Shown in pieces: positions 26,237 through 37,474 of a stretch of 64,000 bases of DNA. Made by a program: the position numbers and the translations under genes. The stretch lies in the NCBI RefSeq assembly GCF_002205645.1, contig NZ_NIOF01000004.1:124001-188000 (forward strand). The letters are read 5' to 3'. Numbering within the stretch: the first letter of the stretch is position 1; every line of letters begins with the position of its first letter. The stretch comes from Roseateles aquatilis. Lineage in GTDB: Bacteria > Pseudomonadota > Gammaproteobacteria > Burkholderiales > Burkholderiaceae_C. The notes under the pieces were generated by a model. That model searched no databases, had not been told where the DNA came from, and saw nothing but the letters and a program-made list of their open reading frames with translations.

Positions 26237-27570
26237 GCCCACCCATCGCGCCATCCGTCGATGCGTCGACCGACACGTCGACCGGCCGGCCCGGCGATCG
26301 CCCCACCGACCGCCCCGTCAGCGGCCCTGTCGGCGGCCCCGCCGCCCCCCCCTCGGCGCGCTTCGGCGATCCGTCCGCGAGCCCGCGCACGGCCGCCGCC
26401 GCCGGCCCGCGCGAGGACGGGGATCCCACCGACGGCGCGACCTTGCTGGTGGTCGACGACACGCCCGACAACCTGACCTTGATGAGCGAGCTGCTGCGCG
26501 ACCGCTACCGCGTCAAGATCGCCACGCACGGCGAGAAGGCGTTGCGCATCGCCGGCGGTGAATCGCGTCCCGACCTGATCCTGCTCGACGTCATGATGCC
26601 GGGCATGGACGGCCACGAGGTCTGCCAGCGGCTCAAGGCCGATCCCGCCACGCGCGAGATTCCGGTGATCTTCCTGACGGCCAGGTCCGACGTCGCGGAC
26701 GAGACGCGCGGGCTGGCGCTGGGCGCGGTGGACTACATCACCAAGCCGATCAGCCCGCCGATCGTGCGGGCGCGCGTGCGCACGCACCTGCAGCTCAAGG
26801 CCGGCGCCGACTTCCTGCGCGACAAGGCCGCCTACCTGGAGGCCGAGGTGGCGCGTCGCAGCGCCGAGCTCGCGGCGATCCAGGACGTGACCATCCACGC
26901 GATGGCGTCGCTGGCGGAGACGCGCGACTCGGACACCGGCAACCACATCCGCCGCACCCAGCATTACGTCCGGGCGCTGGCCGAGGCGCTGCGCGGCCAC
27001 GCGCGATTCCGCGACACGCTGACGAGCGACTACATCGCCACGCTGTTCAAGTCGGCGCCGCTGCATGACATCGGCAAGGTGGGCATCCCCGACCGCATCC
27101 TGCTCAAGCCGGGGCGCTACACGCCGGAGGAGTTCGAGGTCATGAAGGACCATCCGCGGCTGGGTCGCGACGCGATCGCGCAGGCGGAGGCGCAACTGGG
27201 CACGCCGGTCGGCTTCCTGTCGATGGCCAAGGACATCGCCTACGGGCACCAGGAGAAATGGGACGGCTCCGGCTATCCGCAGGGCCTGGGCGGCGACGCG
27301 ATCCCGTTGTCGGCGCGGCTGATGGCGCTGGCGGACGTCTACGACGCGCTGATCTGCCGCCGCGTCTACAAGCCCGGCATGCCGCACGAGCAGGCGGCGG
27401 CGATCATCGCCGAGGGTCGCGGGCGCCACTTCGACCCGGATCTGGTCGACGCGTTCCAGACCATCCAGGACGAGTTCCAGGCCATCGCGCACCGCTTCGC
27501 GGACGACGACGTCACGATGCAGCGCAAGCGCGAATGGATGGAGACGGTGAGCCCGCCCGACATCGCCTAG
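26233..27570 (+). CDS. Response regulator with HD-GYP cyclic-di-GMP phosphodiesterase domain
   Basis: This 445-aa protein is RpfG-like. About 70 residues of Pro/Asp/Arg-rich disorder come first. A receiver domain follows ([10 protein letters not shown]; phospho-Asp ~119 in [13 protein letters not shown]; Lys in DYITKPI), then a coiled-coil linker (~195-215) and an HD-GYP domain with [10 protein letters not shown] (~278-287) and [11 protein letters not shown] (~339-349). HD-GYP enzymes hydrolyse cyclic di-GMP. All expected metal-binding residues seem present. The 4-nt overlap with the kinase gene implies a dedicated kinase-effector pair. Confidence 0.92.
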
Positions 27571-27614
27571 GGAAGGTCGCGCGCAGTAACCCTGCCGGCA
27601 CCCCGGACCTTCCC
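27570..27614 (+). terminator. Possible terminator or stem after the HD-GYP gene
   Basis: GGGAAGGTC (27570-27578) pairs perfectly with GACCTTCCC (27606-27614) across a 27-nt loop, starting at the last base of the stop codon. A C-run rather than a T-run follows, so it is at best a weak terminator. It sits just before the next gene. Confidence 0.35.
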
Positions 27615-27635
27615 CCCCGCCTAGACTCGGCGCCC

Positions 27636-28628
27636 ATGCAGACCCGACTCTCGATCCTCGACCTCGCTCCCATCGTCGAAGGCGGCACCGCCGCGCAGGC
27701 GCTCCAGGAAAGCATCGCGCTGGCGCGGCACGCCGAGCGCCTGGGCTACCAGCGTTACTGGGTGGCCGAACACCACAACATGGACGGTGTCGCGTCCTCG
27801 GCCACGGCCGTGCTGATCGGCCAGATCGCCGCCGCGACCAGCACGATCCGCGTCGGCTCCGGCGGCATCATGCTGCCCAACCATGCGCCGCTGACGATCG
27901 CCGAACAGTTCGGCACCCTGGCGACGCTGTTCCCGGGCCGCATCGATCTGGGCCTGGGCCGGGCGCCCGGCACCGACGGCCCGACGATGCGCGCGCTGCG
28001 CCGTCACCTGTCGACCGCGCACGAGGACCGTTTCCCGGAGGACGTGCTGGAACTCACCGCCTACCTCGCGCCCGAGCAGGAGGGTCAGGTCGTGCGCGCC
28101 ATCCCCGGCCAGGGCACCGAGGTGCCGATCTGGCTGCTCGGCTCCAGCCTCTACGGCACGCAACTGGCCGCCTATCTGGGGCTGCCGTTCGCCTTCGCGT
28201 CGCACTTCGCGCCGTCGATGCTGATGCAGGCGCTGGAGATCTACCGCGCCCAGTACCGCCCCAGCGTCAAACATCCGAAGCCGCACGCGGCGGTCGGCCT
28301 CAACATCATCGTGGCCGAGACCGACGCCGAGGCGCGGCGCCTGTTCACCTCGCTGCAGCAGCGTTTCCTGGGCATGCAGCGCGGCCAGCGCGGACCCATC
28401 CCGCGCCCCGTCGACAGCATCGACGCGTTGTGGACGGCCGGCGAGAAGCTGGCCGTGGAACGCATGCTGGCGGAGTCCATCGTCGGCTCGCCCGACACCG
28501 TGCGCGCCGGCCTGCGGGCGACGCAGGCGCGCACCGAGGCGGATGAATTCATCGTCGCCTGCGCGGTGCACGACCCGCTGGCGCGGCGGCGGTCGTACGA
28601 GTTGCTGGCGGCATTGGCCCAGGACTAG
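27636..28628 (+). CDS. LLM-class (luciferase-like) flavin-dependent oxidoreductase
   Basis: This 330-aa single-domain bacterial luciferase-like monooxygenase carries [12 protein letters not shown] at the start, [23 protein letters not shown] and [17 protein letters not shown], which define the MsnO8/YhbW subgroup. Such enzymes use FMNH2 from a separate reductase. The substrate is unknown. The ATG at 27636 matches the family N-terminus; no strong Shine-Dalgarno is seen. It follows the HD-GYP gene by 65 bp and could be co-transcribed, though a functional link is not apparent. Confidence 0.88.
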   Translation: MQTRLSILDLAPIVEGGTAAQALQESIALARHAERLGYQRYWVAEHHNMDGVASSATAVLIGQIAAATSTIRVGSGGIMLPNHAPLTIAEQFGTLATLFPGRIDLGLGRAPGTDGPTMRALRRHLSTAHEDRFPEDVLELTAYLAPEQEGQVVRAIPGQGTEVPIWLLGSSLYGTQLAAYLGLPFAFASHFAPSMLMQALEIYRAQYRPSVKHPKPHAAVGLNIIVAETDAEARRLFTSLQQRFLGMQRGQRGPIPRPVDSIDALWTAGEKLAVERMLAESIVGSPDTVRAGLRATQARTEADEFIVACAVHDPLARRRSYELLAALAQD

Positions 28629-28816
28629 CGCGGCCACGGCGTTCGACCGTCGGCCTCACCTACCGGAACCGGGAACCGCACGTCCACATTGCTGCCGCGG
28701 CGGCGGCCTGGTCGCGCAACTCGCGGCATTGCGGCGCCCCCCTCGCGGGAAGACCATCGGAGTCACGTTCTGCCCACAAGGCAGGACGGTCGAGTTCACT
28801 CCAGGAGTCTTGCCCC

Positions 28817-30454
28817 ATGTCGCTTGTTTCCCGACCGATCGCTGCCGCGGCAGACGCCGCCGCCGTCGTCCAGGCCACCAGACGTCGCCCCCGCCGTCCG
28901 CCGCCGCGGCGCGGGCAGGCCGGCTTCGCGATGCTGCTCGAGTTGTCGCTGGGCTTGACGGTGCTGTCGGTCGCGACGATCGGCTGGGTACGAGGCCAGG
29001 ACTTCATGCACAAGGTCGCCGTCGGCAAGCAGGCCGGTGAAAAGCAGGCCGCGATTCATGAGGGTGCGCTGGGATATGCGCGCGACCACGGGCAGCGCAT
29101 CGTGCTGCTGCCGCGTGCCTGCGAGCAGGTGGCGCTGTCGCTGCCGTCCAGCGGGACCGGCGACGGTTCGTTGACCACACGTCCGCCGCCATCCGGCTGC
29201 GAGCTGACGATCGACGGGCAGCGGATCGCCAACGGCTATCAGCCGACAGTCGCCGAACTCAACGCGCTGGGTTACATGGACGAGGACGACAAACTCCCCT
29301 TGCCCCATGGCGACCTCGTCGTCAACGAGCACTCCGGGCAACGCATGGCGCCGAGGTGGTTCACCTCGATCCGCTGCACATCCGCCTGCGACGACCGGCT
29401 CGACACCAAGGCCGCGGCGGTGCCCCGTCCCGCGTCCGCGTCATCGGCCGCATCGACGCCCGCACCAGCCGACCGCCGGCCCACGCTCGCGGTGACGGTC
29501 TTCAACACACAGCCCTTCTATGCGGAAGCGCTGCCGTTCGGCGCGCTGGCCCAGATCCAGGCCGCGCGCAAGGCACTCGGCCATGCCGGGGTGTTGTCGC
29601 CTCCCGGCTCGACGCCCGAGACCGCCGCAGCGCTGAAAGGCAGTCGCCTGCCCGTCCCCAACCCCATCCGCGGCGCGACCCCGGACTCCGGCGCGCCAGG
29701 CGTGCTCGCGGCGCATGGGTTGGTGCATTTGACGGACCGGCATCGGCGCTCGGCCGAGGTCTCGCCGTGCGTGGCAGGAGGCAGCGCCACTTGCCGCGAT
29801 GGATCGGCACCGCCAACCGCGCGATGGGATTTCAACGGGCAGGACCTGGCCAACGTCGGGCGGTTGACCGTGAGCGGCGACACGACAGTCGCCGGCGACC
29901 TCAGCGCCGAAAAGATAGTGCAGGCGAAGGAGCGCCTGATCGTCGGCCAGTCGCCGCGCCCGCCACGCCATTGGGACCGGCATGTGGTCGGCCGCGAGAA
30001 CATGTTGGACGCCAAGATGGAAGTCAACGGCAACGCCTACATCGACCGGGATCTACAGATCGGCGCCCGGTACCCGCATGGAGGCGCGAACCTCAACGTC
30101 GGCAACGGCAACGTCACGGTGCACAACGGCGTGGTGAAGGTGCTCAGCGGCTACGGCGACTTCTCCGGTGGAACCGCGGCGATAGGCAACTCCCGCCTGG
30201 CGGGCGTGCGCCTGCCCACGACACGCGCGCCGGGTCTGCCGTGCGACCCCGACGGCAGCAGCCCGGAACTGTCCGGCGGCAACCTCGGCCTGCACTTCGA
30301 CGGCACGTCCATGCATGTCATGGTCTGCCGCCCCCATCAACGCGACAGATGGGGCGGCGGCGACAGCCAGACGCGGCCGATGAGCGGTCTGTGGACCCGG
30401 TCAGGCGATGGACGGGCCGAGGGTCGACTGAATGAGCCGCTCGCGCCGAACTGA
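28817..30454 (+). CDS. PilV/shufflon-like minor pilin (orphan)
   Basis: This 545-aa protein begins with a basic stretch, then a prepilin-type helix QAGFAMLLELSLGLTVLSVATIGW around residues 34-57. Glu falls at +6 after the Gly rather than the usual +5. A long beta-rich region follows, with DLANVGRLTVSGDTTVAGDLSAE and MEVNGNAYIDRDLQIG. The C-terminus has paired cysteines around a repeat-like LGLHFDGTSMHVMVC. This layout fits conjugative-pilus PilV (shufflon constant region plus tip), but identity rests on pattern only. No other pilus gene, prepilin peptidase or Rci recombinase is nearby, and no shufflon inversion sites were found. AGGAG 9 nt upstream supports the start. Confidence 0.6.
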   Translation: MSLVSRPIAAAADAAAVVQATRRRPRRPPPRRGQAGFAMLLELSLGLTVLSVATIGWVRGQDFMHKVAVGKQAGEKQAAIHEGALGYARDHGQRIVLLPRACEQVALSLPSSGTGDGSLTTRPPPSGCELTIDGQRIANGYQPTVAELNALGYMDEDDKLPLPHGDLVVNEHSGQRMAPRWFTSIRCTSACDDRLDTKAAAVPRPASASSAASTPAPADRRPTLAVTVFNTQPFYAEALPFGALAQIQAARKALGHAGVLSPPGSTPETAAALKGSRLPVPNPIRGATPDSGAPGVLAAHGLVHLTDRHRRSAEVSPCVAGGSATCRDGSAPPTARWDFNGQDLANVGRLTVSGDTTVAGDLSAEKIVQAKERLIVGQSPRPPRHWDRHVVGRENMLDAKMEVNGNAYIDRDLQIGARYPHGGANLNVGNGNVTVHNGVVKVLSGYGDFSGGTAAIGNSRLAGVRLPTTRAPGLPCDPDGSSPELSGGNLGLHFDGTSMHVMVCRPHQRDRWGGGDSQTRPMSGLWTRSGDGRAEGRLNEPLAPN

Positions 30455-30461
30455 ACGAACC

Positions 30462-30476
30462 GCTCACGCCGTGAGC
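30462..30476. terminator. Short hairpin between convergent pilin-like and purL genes
   Basis: GCTCAC-gcc-GTGAGC is a perfect 6-bp stem in the 53-bp gap between two convergent stop codons. It lacks a T-run on either strand. It may act as a weak bidirectional terminator. Confidence 0.3.
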
Positions 30477-30507
30477 TGGCGTGGCGGCTTCGGCCATCGG
30501 CCGGGCC

Positions 30508-33500
30508 TCAGCCCACCCACTTCCGCGCATTGCGGAACATCCGCATCCACGGGCTGAACTGCGCGGCGTCGCCGCCGGTCCAGCTCATCTGGATGTTGCG
30601 GAAGACACGTTCCGGATGCGGCATCAGCGCAGTGAAGCGGCCGTCGGCCGTCGTCACAGCGGTCAGGCCTTGCGGGCTGCCGTTCGGGTTGAGCGGGTAT
30701 TGCTCGGTGGCCTGCCCGTTGCCGTCGACATAACGCATCGCGCGCAGCACCTGATCTGCATTGCCGCGTTGCGAGAAGTCGGCGAAGCCCTCGCCGTGCG
30801 CCACCGCGATCGGCAGGCGGCTGCCGGCCATGCTGGCGAAGAACAGGCTGGGGGACTCGAGGATCTCGACCTGCGCCAGGCGCGCCTCGAACTGCTCGCT
30901 GCGGTTGCGGACGAACTTGGGCCAGTCCTGCGCGCCCGGGATCATCGGCGACAGCGCGGCCAGCATCTGACAGCCGTTGCACACGCCCAGCGCGAAGCTG
31001 TCCTGACGCGCGAAGAAGCCCTCGAAGGCGTCCTTCAACCGCGGGTTGAAGAGGATGGAGCGGGCCCAGCCCTCGCCCGCGCCCAGCGTGTCGCCGTAGC
31101 TGAAGCCGCCGCAGGCGACAAAACCCTTGAACGTCGCCAGGTCGACCGCGCCGGCCTGCAGGTCGCTCATGTGTACGTCGTAGCTGTCGAAGCCGGCCTG
31201 CGCCATCGCGTAGGCCATCTCGATGTGCGAGTTGACGCCCTGCTCGCGCAAGATCGCGACCTTGGGTCGCACGCCGGTGGCGATGAACGGCGCCGCGACA
31301 TCGACCGTCGTGTCGAAGCTGGGCAACCAGTGCAGCCCGCCGCCGGGCTGGCCGGCCAGCGCGTGTTCCTGGTCCGCGCAAGCGGGGTTGTCGCGATCGC
31401 GGGCGATGCGCCAGGACACCTGATCCCAGTCCTGATGCAGATCCTGCAGCGGCGCGGCGAACACCTTCTTCGCGTCGCGCCAGACCTCGGCCTGCGCCGA
31501 CGTGTTGGTCTTGCCGACGACATGGCTGAACTTCGACAAGCCGTGCGTGCGCAGTGTCTGCAACACCGCGTCGCGATCGCCGGTGGCGACCTGCAGCACG
31601 ACGCCCAGTTCCTCGTTGAACAGCGCCTTCAGCGTCAGTTCCTCGCGGCGGGCGCTGACCTGGCCGGCCCAGTTCTTGGAGTCGCCCATCTCGGCGCGGC
31701 TGTCGCTGATGCCGTCGCCTTCGGTGACCAGCATGTCGACGTTCAGGCTGACACCGCGCTGGCCCGCGAAGGCCATCTCCAGCGCCGCGGCGAACAGACC
31801 GCCGTCGCTGCGGTCGTGGTACGCCAGCAGCTTGCCCTGGCCGCGCAGGTCGTTGACCGCGGTCACCAGCGCCTTCAGCTGCGCCGGATCGTCCAGGTCC
31901 GGCACCTCGGGGCCGAACTGGCTCAGCGTCTGCGCCAGGATGGAGCCGCCCATGCGCATGCGGCCCTGGCCGAGGTCGACCAGGATCAGCGTCGTGTCGC
32001 CGTCGCGCAGTTGCGGCGTCAGCGTGCCCCGCACGTCGTCCAGCGACGCGAAGGCCGTGATGATCAGCGACACCGGCGCGGTGACCTGGCGGGCCTGGCC
32101 GCCCGCGTCGGTCCAGCGGGTGCGCATCGACAGCGAATCCTTGCCGACCGGGATGGACACGCCCAGCGCCGGGCACAGGTCCATGCCGACCGCCTTGACG
32201 GTGTCGAACAGCGCCGCGTCCTCGCCGGCCTCGCCGCAAGCGGCCATCCAGTTGGCGGACAGCTTGACGCGGGACAGCTCGATCGGCGCGGCCAGCAGGT
32301 TGGTGATGGCCTCGGCCACGGCCATGCGGCCGGACGCGGGGGCGTCCACGGCGGCCAGCGGCGTGCGCTCGCCCATGCTCATCGCCTCGCCGGCGAAGCC
32401 CTTGAAATCGGCCAGCGTGACCGCGCAATCGGCCACCGGCACCTGCCATGGGCCGACCATCTGGTCGCGGTGGTTCAGGCCGCCGACGGTGCGGTCGCCG
32501 ATGGTCACCAGGAAGCGCTTGCTGGCCACGGTCGGGTGACGCAGCACGGCCCGGGCCGCGGTCGCGAGGTCGACGCCGTTCAGGTCCAGCGCGCCGCCGG
32601 AGCGTGCGACGCGGGTCACGTCGCGGTGCATCTTGGGCGGCTTGCCCAGCAGCACGTCCATGGGCATGTCGATGGCGCGCTCGCCGGTGCCGCCCGACGC
32701 GACGCCGTCCTCCAGCACCAGCTCGCGGTGCTCGGTGGTCACGCCGACGACGCCGAAGGGGCAGCGCTCACGCTCGCACATGGCGGTGAAGAGCTCCAGG
32801 CTCCCGGGCGCGATCGCCAGGACATAGCGCTCCTGGCTCTCGTTGCACCAGATCTCCTTGGGCGCCAGGCCGCTCTCCTCCAGCGGCACCTGACGCAGGT
32901 CGAAGGTCGCGCCGCGGCCGGCATCGTTCACCAGTTCCGGGAAGGCATTGGAAATGCCGCCCGCGCCGACGTCGTGCACCGCCAGGATGGGGTTGCGCTC
33001 GGCCAGGCCCCAGCAATGGTTGAGGACTTCCTGCGCGCGGCGCTGGATCTCGGGGTTGCCGCGCTGGACCGAATCGAAGTCCAGGTCGGCGGTGTTGGTG
33101 CCCGCGGCCATCGAGCTGGCGGCGCTGCCGCCCATGCCGATGCGCATGCCGGGGCCGCCGAGCTGGATCAGCAGCGAGCCGGCGGGGAACTCGATCTTCC
33201 TGGTCTGGTCCGCGCGGATCGCGCCCAGGCCCCCGGCGATCATGATGGGCTTGTGATATCCGCGGCGGATGCCGTCGACGTCCTGCTCGAAGACGCGGAA
33301 GTAGCCGCCCAGCGCGGGGCGGCCGAACTCGTTGTTGAACGCGGCGCCGCCCAGCGGGCCCTCGGTCATGATCTGCAGCGCGCTGGCGATGTGGGCGGGC
33401 TTGCCGACGGGGTTCTGCTCCCAGGGCTCGGACAGGCCCGGCAGGTGCAGGTTGGACACCGAGAAGCCGGTCAGGCCGGCCTTGGGCTTGGCGCCTCGGC

Positions 33501-34527
33501 CGGTGGCGCCCTCGTCGCGGATCTCGCCGCCGGCGCCGGTGGACGCACCGGGATGCGGGGAGATGGCGGTCGGGTGGTTGTGCGTCTCGACCTTCATCAG
33601 CACATGGGCGGTCTCGGCGCGCGCCTCATACCGGGGTGCGCGGCGGTCGCCCGCGGCCATCCAGCGTTCGATCTCATGGCCTTCCATCACCGCGGCGTTG
33701 TCGGCGTAGGCGATGACGGTGTGCTGCGGATTGAGCTTCTCGGTGTTGCGGATCATGCCGAACAGCGAGAGCGGCTGCGCCTGGCCGTCGATGGTGAACT
33801 GCGCGTTGAAGATCTTGTGGCGGCAGTGCTCGCTGTTGGCCTGCGCGAACATCATGAGCTCGACGTCGCTCGGGTCGCGGTCGAGCTTGGTGAAGGCGTT
33901 GACCAGGTACTCGATCTCGTCCTCGGACAGCGCCAGGCCCCAGGCGCCGTTGGCCTCGTCCAGCGCGGCGCGGCCGCGGCCCAGCACGTCCACGTGCGCC
34001 AGCGGCTGCGCCTGCTTGTCGTCGAAGAGATGGCGGGCGTCCTCGCGCGACAGCAGCACGCTTTCGGTCATGCGGTCGTGCAGCAGGTCGGCGCACGCCA
34101 GGAGTTCGTCCTCGGACAGCGGCTTGGCGCCGCCGGTCAGGCCGGCCAGCAGGCCGGACTTGAGCGTCAGGCGGTACTCGGTGACGCGCTCGACGCGGTG
34201 GATGGTCAGGCCGCAGTTGTGGGCGATGTCGGTGGCCTTGGAAGCCCAGGGGCTCAGCGTGCCCAGGCGCGGCGCGGTGACGATCAGGGCGCCGTCCGCC
34301 GGGCCCTCGTAGCGGTCGCCGTAGTCCAGCAGCGCGGCGAGCCTGGCGTGGCTGTCGGCGTCGATGGCGGTGTCGGACCAGACCCAGTGGACGTGGCGGG
34401 CGTGGATGGCGGAGATGCGGTCGCTGACGGCCTGCAGGCGGGCCAGCAGCGCGGCGGCCCGGAAGGCCGAGAGGGCATTGCCCCCCTCGAAGTGAATGAG
34501 ATGCTTGGAGGAGGTGGTGCTGGCCAT
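30508..34527 (-). CDS. purL: Phosphoribosylformylglycinamidine synthase
   Basis: This 1339-aa large single-chain PurL converts FGAR, glutamine and ATP to FGAM in purine synthesis. The synthetase part carries [32 protein letters not shown] and [14 protein letters not shown]. The C-terminal glutaminase domain has GVCNGCQML with the catalytic cysteine, and PHPERVFR supplying the histidine and glutamate. Length matches gammaproteobacterial and betaproteobacterial PurL. It is monocistronic, with rutR divergent on the other side. Confidence 0.97.
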   Translation of the reverse strand: MASTTSSKHLIHFEGGNALSAFRAAALLARLQAVSDRISAIHARHVHWVWSDTAIDADSHARLAALLDYGDRYEGPADGALIVTAPRLGTLSPWASKATDIAHNCGLTIHRVERVTEYRLTLKSGLLAGLTGGAKPLSEDELLACADLLHDRMTESVLLSREDARHLFDDKQAQPLAHVDVLGRGRAALDEANGAWGLALSEDEIEYLVNAFTKLDRDPSDVELMMFAQANSEHCRHKIFNAQFTIDGQAQPLSLFGMIRNTEKLNPQHTVIAYADNAAVMEGHEIERWMAAGDRRAPRYEARAETAHVLMKVETHNHPTAISPHPGASTGAGGEIRDEGATGRGAKPKAGLTGFSVSNLHLPGLSEPWEQNPVGKPAHIASALQIMTEGPLGGAAFNNEFGRPALGGYFRVFEQDVDGIRRGYHKPIMIAGGLGAIRADQTRKIEFPAGSLLIQLGGPGMRIGMGGSAASSMAAGTNTADLDFDSVQRGNPEIQRRAQEVLNHCWGLAERNPILAVHDVGAGGISNAFPELVNDAGRGATFDLRQVPLEESGLAPKEIWCNESQERYVLAIAPGSLELFTAMCERERCPFGVVGVTTEHRELVLEDGVASGGTGERAIDMPMDVLLGKPPKMHRDVTRVARSGGALDLNGVDLATAARAVLRHPTVASKRFLVTIGDRTVGGLNHRDQMVGPWQVPVADCAVTLADFKGFAGEAMSMGERTPLAAVDAPASGRMAVAEAITNLLAAPIELSRVKLSANWMAACGEAGEDAALFDTVKAVGMDLCPALGVSIPVGKDSLSMRTRWTDAGGQARQVTAPVSLIITAFASLDDVRGTLTPQLRDGDTTLILVDLGQGRMRMGGSILAQTLSQFGPEVPDLDDPAQLKALVTAVNDLRGQGKLLAYHDRSDGGLFAAALEMAFAGQRGVSLNVDMLVTEGDGISDSRAEMGDSKNWAGQVSARREELTLKALFNEELGVVLQVATGDRDAVLQTLRTHGLSKFSHVVGKTNTSAQAEVWRDAKKVFAAPLQDLHQDWDQVSWRIARDRDNPACADQEHALAGQPGGGLHWLPSFDTTVDVAAPFIATGVRPKVAILREQGVNSHIEMAYAMAQAGFDSYDVHMSDLQAGAVDLATFKGFVACGGFSYGDTLGAGEGWARSILFNPRLKDAFEGFFARQDSFALGVCNGCQMLAALSPMIPGAQDWPKFVRNRSEQFEARLAQVEILESPSLFFASMAGSRLPIAVAHGEGFADFSQRGNADQVLRAMRYVDGNGQATEQYPLNPNGSPQGLTAVTTADGRFTALMPHPERVFRNIQMSWTGGDAAQFSPWMRMFRNARKWVG

Positions 34528-34731
34528 GGGATCCCGGGGGGTTTGCGCCGCGCGCGCCGCGGCGGTGAGCCCGACATTCTAGCCAGTGACGCCGGGCGCA
34601 CCGGGTTTACCCGGCGCGGCCGTGCGCCCGGTCGCCCGGGCGCCCGCGACGCGGCCGATCGACGGACGGGCTCGATAAGATGAGGGGCTTGCCTCGGGGC
34701 GTCCGGGCGCCGTTTCGAGGATTCGCGGGGA

Positions 34732-35442
34732 ATGGAAAAAGATGCGGAGCACAAGCCCGTCAGGAAAACGGCGCGGGTCGCGGCCAAGGCGCTGCCCGAC
34801 ACCGTCGCGCGACGCCAGCGGTTGATCGGGGAGAAGCGCCAGGTCATCCTCGACGCCGCGCTCAGGCTGTTCTCGCAGGCCGGCTTGCATGGCGTCAGCG
34901 TCGAGGAAATCGCCAAGCTCGCGGACGTCTCCAAGACCAACCTGCTGTACTACTTCGCCAACAAGGACGACCTGTACGTCGCGGTGCTCAGGGACATCCT
35001 GGCGGTGTGGCTGGAGCCGCTGCGCTCGTTCTCCGCCGAGCAGGACCCGCGGGTGGCCATCTCCGGCTACATCCGCCAGAAGATGCAGGCCTCCCGCGAC
35101 AACCCGGAAGCGTCCAGGCTGTTCTGCCTGGAGCTTGTCCGCGGCGCGCCGCTGCTGGGTCCGGACATCAAGAAGGGCCTCAAGGCGCTGGTGGCGCAGA
35201 AGACCGAGGTCATCCTCCAGTGGCGGGCCGCGGGGCAGTTCTCCGCCGACGTGGACCCGGCACATTTCCTGTTCGCGCTCTGGTCCACCACGCAGCAGTA
35301 CGCCGACTTCGCGTTCCAGGTCCAGGCGCTCACCGGCAAGACGCTCAAGGACCGGCAGTTCTTCGAGCAGTCGGTGGCCAACGTGGAGCGCATCATCCTG
35401 GACGGCGTGCTGGCGCGCACCGGGGACCAGCGTCCCGGCTGA
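34732..35442 (+). CDS. rutR: TetR-family regulator RutR
   Basis: This 236-aa repressor matches E. coli RutR through most of its length: helix-turn-helix GVSVEEIAKLADVSKTNLLYYFANKDDLYVAVL, then SRDNPEASRLFCLELVRGAPLL, WSTTQQYADFA and FEQSVANVERIILDG. E. coli RutR senses uracil/thymine and controls pyrimidine genes. The N-terminus is ~25 residues longer and basic. It sits next to rutF, convergent with only 14 bp between stops, and likely controls the rut operon through boxes upstream of rutA. Confidence 0.93.
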   Translation: MEKDAEHKPVRKTARVAAKALPDTVARRQRLIGEKRQVILDAALRLFSQAGLHGVSVEEIAKLADVSKTNLLYYFANKDDLYVAVLRDILAVWLEPLRSFSAEQDPRVAISGYIRQKMQASRDNPEASRLFCLELVRGAPLLGPDIKKGLKALVAQKTEVILQWRAAGQFSADVDPAHFLFALWSTTQQYADFAFQVQALTGKTLKDRQFFEQSVANVERIILDGVLARTGDQRPG

Positions 35443-35456
35443 GCGCCGCGGGCCGG

Positions 35457-36011
35457 TCAGTGCGCGGCGTCGAGCTCGTGGTACTTCCGGCCGAAGTACA
35501 TCAGGCCGTGCGCCGCCTCGCCCAGGATGACGGCCTGGACCGCGCAGAACAGGACGTCGTGCGTGCCCACCGACGTGCAGCCCACCACCCGGCAGTCGAA
35601 GGCCACCGGCGCGCCGGTCAGCACGGGCGCGCCGGTGTGGCCCGACGCCCACTGCGCGGCGGCGAAGCGGTCCACCATCGGCGTCTTGCCGCCGAACAGG
35701 TTGGACAGGTCCTGGTGGCCCGCGCCGAGCGCGTTGACGCACAACACGCCGTTCGCCTTGACGGCGTCGTAGACGGACGCGTTCCGGTTGAGGCAGACCA
35801 GCAGCATGGGCGGCTCGTCGGTGACGCTGCAGACGGCGGAGGCCGTGAAGCCGGCCCTGCCCGCCGCCCCATCGGTGGTGACGATGTTCACCGCGGCCCC
35901 CAGCCGCGACATCGCCTGCCGGAAGTCGGCCTTGGACAACGCGGGATCGGCGCCAGGCGAGTCCGCGGGGAGCTGGGAGGCCGCTGCGGCGGCGATGACT
36001 TGCGGGTGCAT
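35457..36011 (-). CDS. rutF: Flavin reductase RutF
   Basis: This 184-aa NAD(P)H:flavin reductase of the HpaC/RutF family regenerates FMN for the RutA monooxygenase. Visible signatures are [42 protein letters not shown] and [15 protein letters not shown], with a C-terminal [10 protein letters not shown]. It is the last gene of the rut operon, 38 nt after rutE. Confidence 0.93.
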   Translation of the reverse strand: MHPQVIAAAAASQLPADSPGADPALSKADFRQAMSRLGAAVNIVTTDGAAGRAGFTASAVCSVTDEPPMLLVCLNRNASVYDAVKANGVLCVNALGAGHQDLSNLFGGKTPMVDRFAAAQWASGHTGAPVLTGAPVAFDCRVVGCTSVGTHDVLFCAVQAVILGEAAHGLMYFGRKYHELDAAH

Positions 36012-36049
36012 GGGCGGGGCTCCTTTTGAGACCGTCGGACTTCAGACCT

Positions 36050-36640
36050 TCAGACCAGTTGACAGGCGTGCTCGAAGGCCAGCCGCGGGAGCCGGCCCCG
36101 CAGCTTGGCGTGATCGCCGTGCCCCAGGTTGATGAGTAGATTGGCCGTCCAGGTGCTGCCCTCGAAGAAGGCGGCATCCACCCGGGCCCGGTCGAAGCCG
36201 GACATCGGCCCCGCGTCGAGGCCCAACGCCCGCGCGGCCACGATCAGGTAGGCGGCTTGCAGCGTGGCGTTGCGGAACGCGGTCTCGTGCGCGAGCTCCG
36301 GGCTGGACGTGAACCAGCCGCGGGCGTCGACATGCGGGAAGAGCGCCGGCAACTGGTCGTGGAAGGCCGTGTCCCAGGCCGCGATCACGGTCACGGGCGC
36401 TGTCATGGTCTTTTCAAGATTGCCCTTGGAGAGCGCGGGGGCGAGCCGCGCCTTGCCTTCGGGCGTGCGCACGAAGGTGAACCGCGCCGGCGAGCAATTG
36501 GCGGAAGTCGGCCCCAGCCGGACCAGCTCGTAGAGCCGCATCAGCACGGCATCGTCGAGCGGCTCCGCCAGCCAGCCGTTGTGGCTGCGGGCCTCGGTGA
36601 AGAGCTGGCCCAGCGACTGGGCATCGAGGACGTCGGACAT
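36050..36640 (-). CDS. rutE: Malonic semialdehyde reductase-like RutE
   Basis: This 196-aa nitroreductase-fold protein matches RutE, which helps reduce malonic semialdehyde to 3-hydroxypropionate in uracil degradation. Motifs include [38 protein letters not shown] and [17 protein letters not shown]. It follows rutD with a 7-nt gap and precedes rutF. Confidence 0.93.
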   Translation of the reverse strand: MSDVLDAQSLGQLFTEARSHNGWLAEPLDDAVLMRLYELVRLGPTSANCSPARFTFVRTPEGKARLAPALSKGNLEKTMTAPVTVIAAWDTAFHDQLPALFPHVDARGWFTSSPELAHETAFRNATLQAAYLIVAARALGLDAGPMSGFDRARVDAAFFEGSTWTANLLINLGHGDHAKLRGRLPRLAFEHACQLV

Positions 36641-36647
36641 GGGCGTG

Positions 36648-37457
36648 CTACCGGTCAAGGTGATCGAGGCGATCAAGACGATCGAGGAAGGCGAGCAGGC
36701 CGCGATTGAAGGCCTGCGGCGCGGTGACGTTGTGGGCGTGGCCGCCATGCGGCATGCAGGCCAGCGTCGCGTGCGGCAGGCCCCGGGCCAGCAGGCTGGA
36801 CTGGGTCCAGGGGACCAGGATGTCGTCCTGCGCGGCCATGACCAGGACGGGGCAGCCCACCTGGTGCAGGCGCGCCGCGACGTCGAAGGCCCGCAGCGCG
36901 CCGATGCGCGCATGCATGTTGGCCGCGCCGGGGAAGTGGGCGATGGCGTGCGCCACTTCTTCGTCGACCAGATCGGCATTCGCCAGCGCCCAGGCCGCGG
37001 GGTACAGAAACAGCGGCTGCGCGGCGACATAGGCCGCCGGGCCGCGGGCGTCCAGCAGCGCCAGGCGCGCGTCGAAGCAACGCGCCGTGTGCGGATTGGG
37101 CGCGGCCCAGGCGTTGATCAGCGTCAGGCTGCCGATGCGATCGGGGTGATCGAGGGCCAGTTGCAGGCCCACCAGCCCACCCAGCGCGTGCCCGACGAGA
37201 TGGCAGGTCCGCGTGTCCGAGTCATCGAGGATGTGTTCCACGTCCTGCGCCATGTCCGCGATGGCGTAGTCCCCCGGCAGCTCGGCGGGACTGCGCCCGG
37301 TGCCGCGCTGGTCGTAGACGATGACGCGGCGGCCGGCGGCCACCAGCACGTCCAACTGGTGCTTCCAATAGGTGGCCGAGCCGCCCAGGCCCGAGGACAG
37401 CAGCACGCTCGGCCCGTCGGCTCGCGCGGGTCCGTGGACTTCGTAGTGAAGGGACAT
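36648..37457 (-). CDS. rutD: Aminoacrylate/carbamate hydrolase RutD (alpha/beta hydrolase)
   Basis: This 269-aa alpha/beta hydrolase has the nucleophile elbow VGHALGG, with Ala where serine hydrolases have Ser. E. coli RutD also has GHALG, so this is normal for the family rather than a lost active site. The histidine region [17 protein letters not shown] matches too. It speeds ammonia or carbamate release during uracil breakdown. The very end ([13 protein letters not shown]) is a short LDR repeat. It sits 17 nt after rutC. Confidence 0.93.
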   Translation of the reverse strand: MSLHYEVHGPARADGPSVLLSSGLGGSATYWKHQLDVLVAAGRRVIVYDQRGTGRSPAELPGDYAIADMAQDVEHILDDSDTRTCHLVGHALGGLVGLQLALDHPDRIGSLTLINAWAAPNPHTARCFDARLALLDARGPAAYVAAQPLFLYPAAWALANADLVDEEVAHAIAHFPGAANMHARIGALRAFDVAARLHQVGCPVLVMAAQDDILVPWTQSSLLARGLPHATLACMPHGGHAHNVTAPQAFNRGLLAFLDRLDRLDHLDR

Positions 37458-37474
37458 GGGTGCTCCCGGCCGCT

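Noticed and set aside
28629-30507. Shufflon recombination sites or a recombinase gene around the PilV-like gene
   Set aside because: No repeated inverted core sites and no recombinase-like frame are present, so DNA inversion is not supported.
36648-37457. RutD as an inactive hydrolase because the nucleophile Ser is Ala
   Set aside because: E. coli RutD has the same GHALG motif, so this is the family norm.
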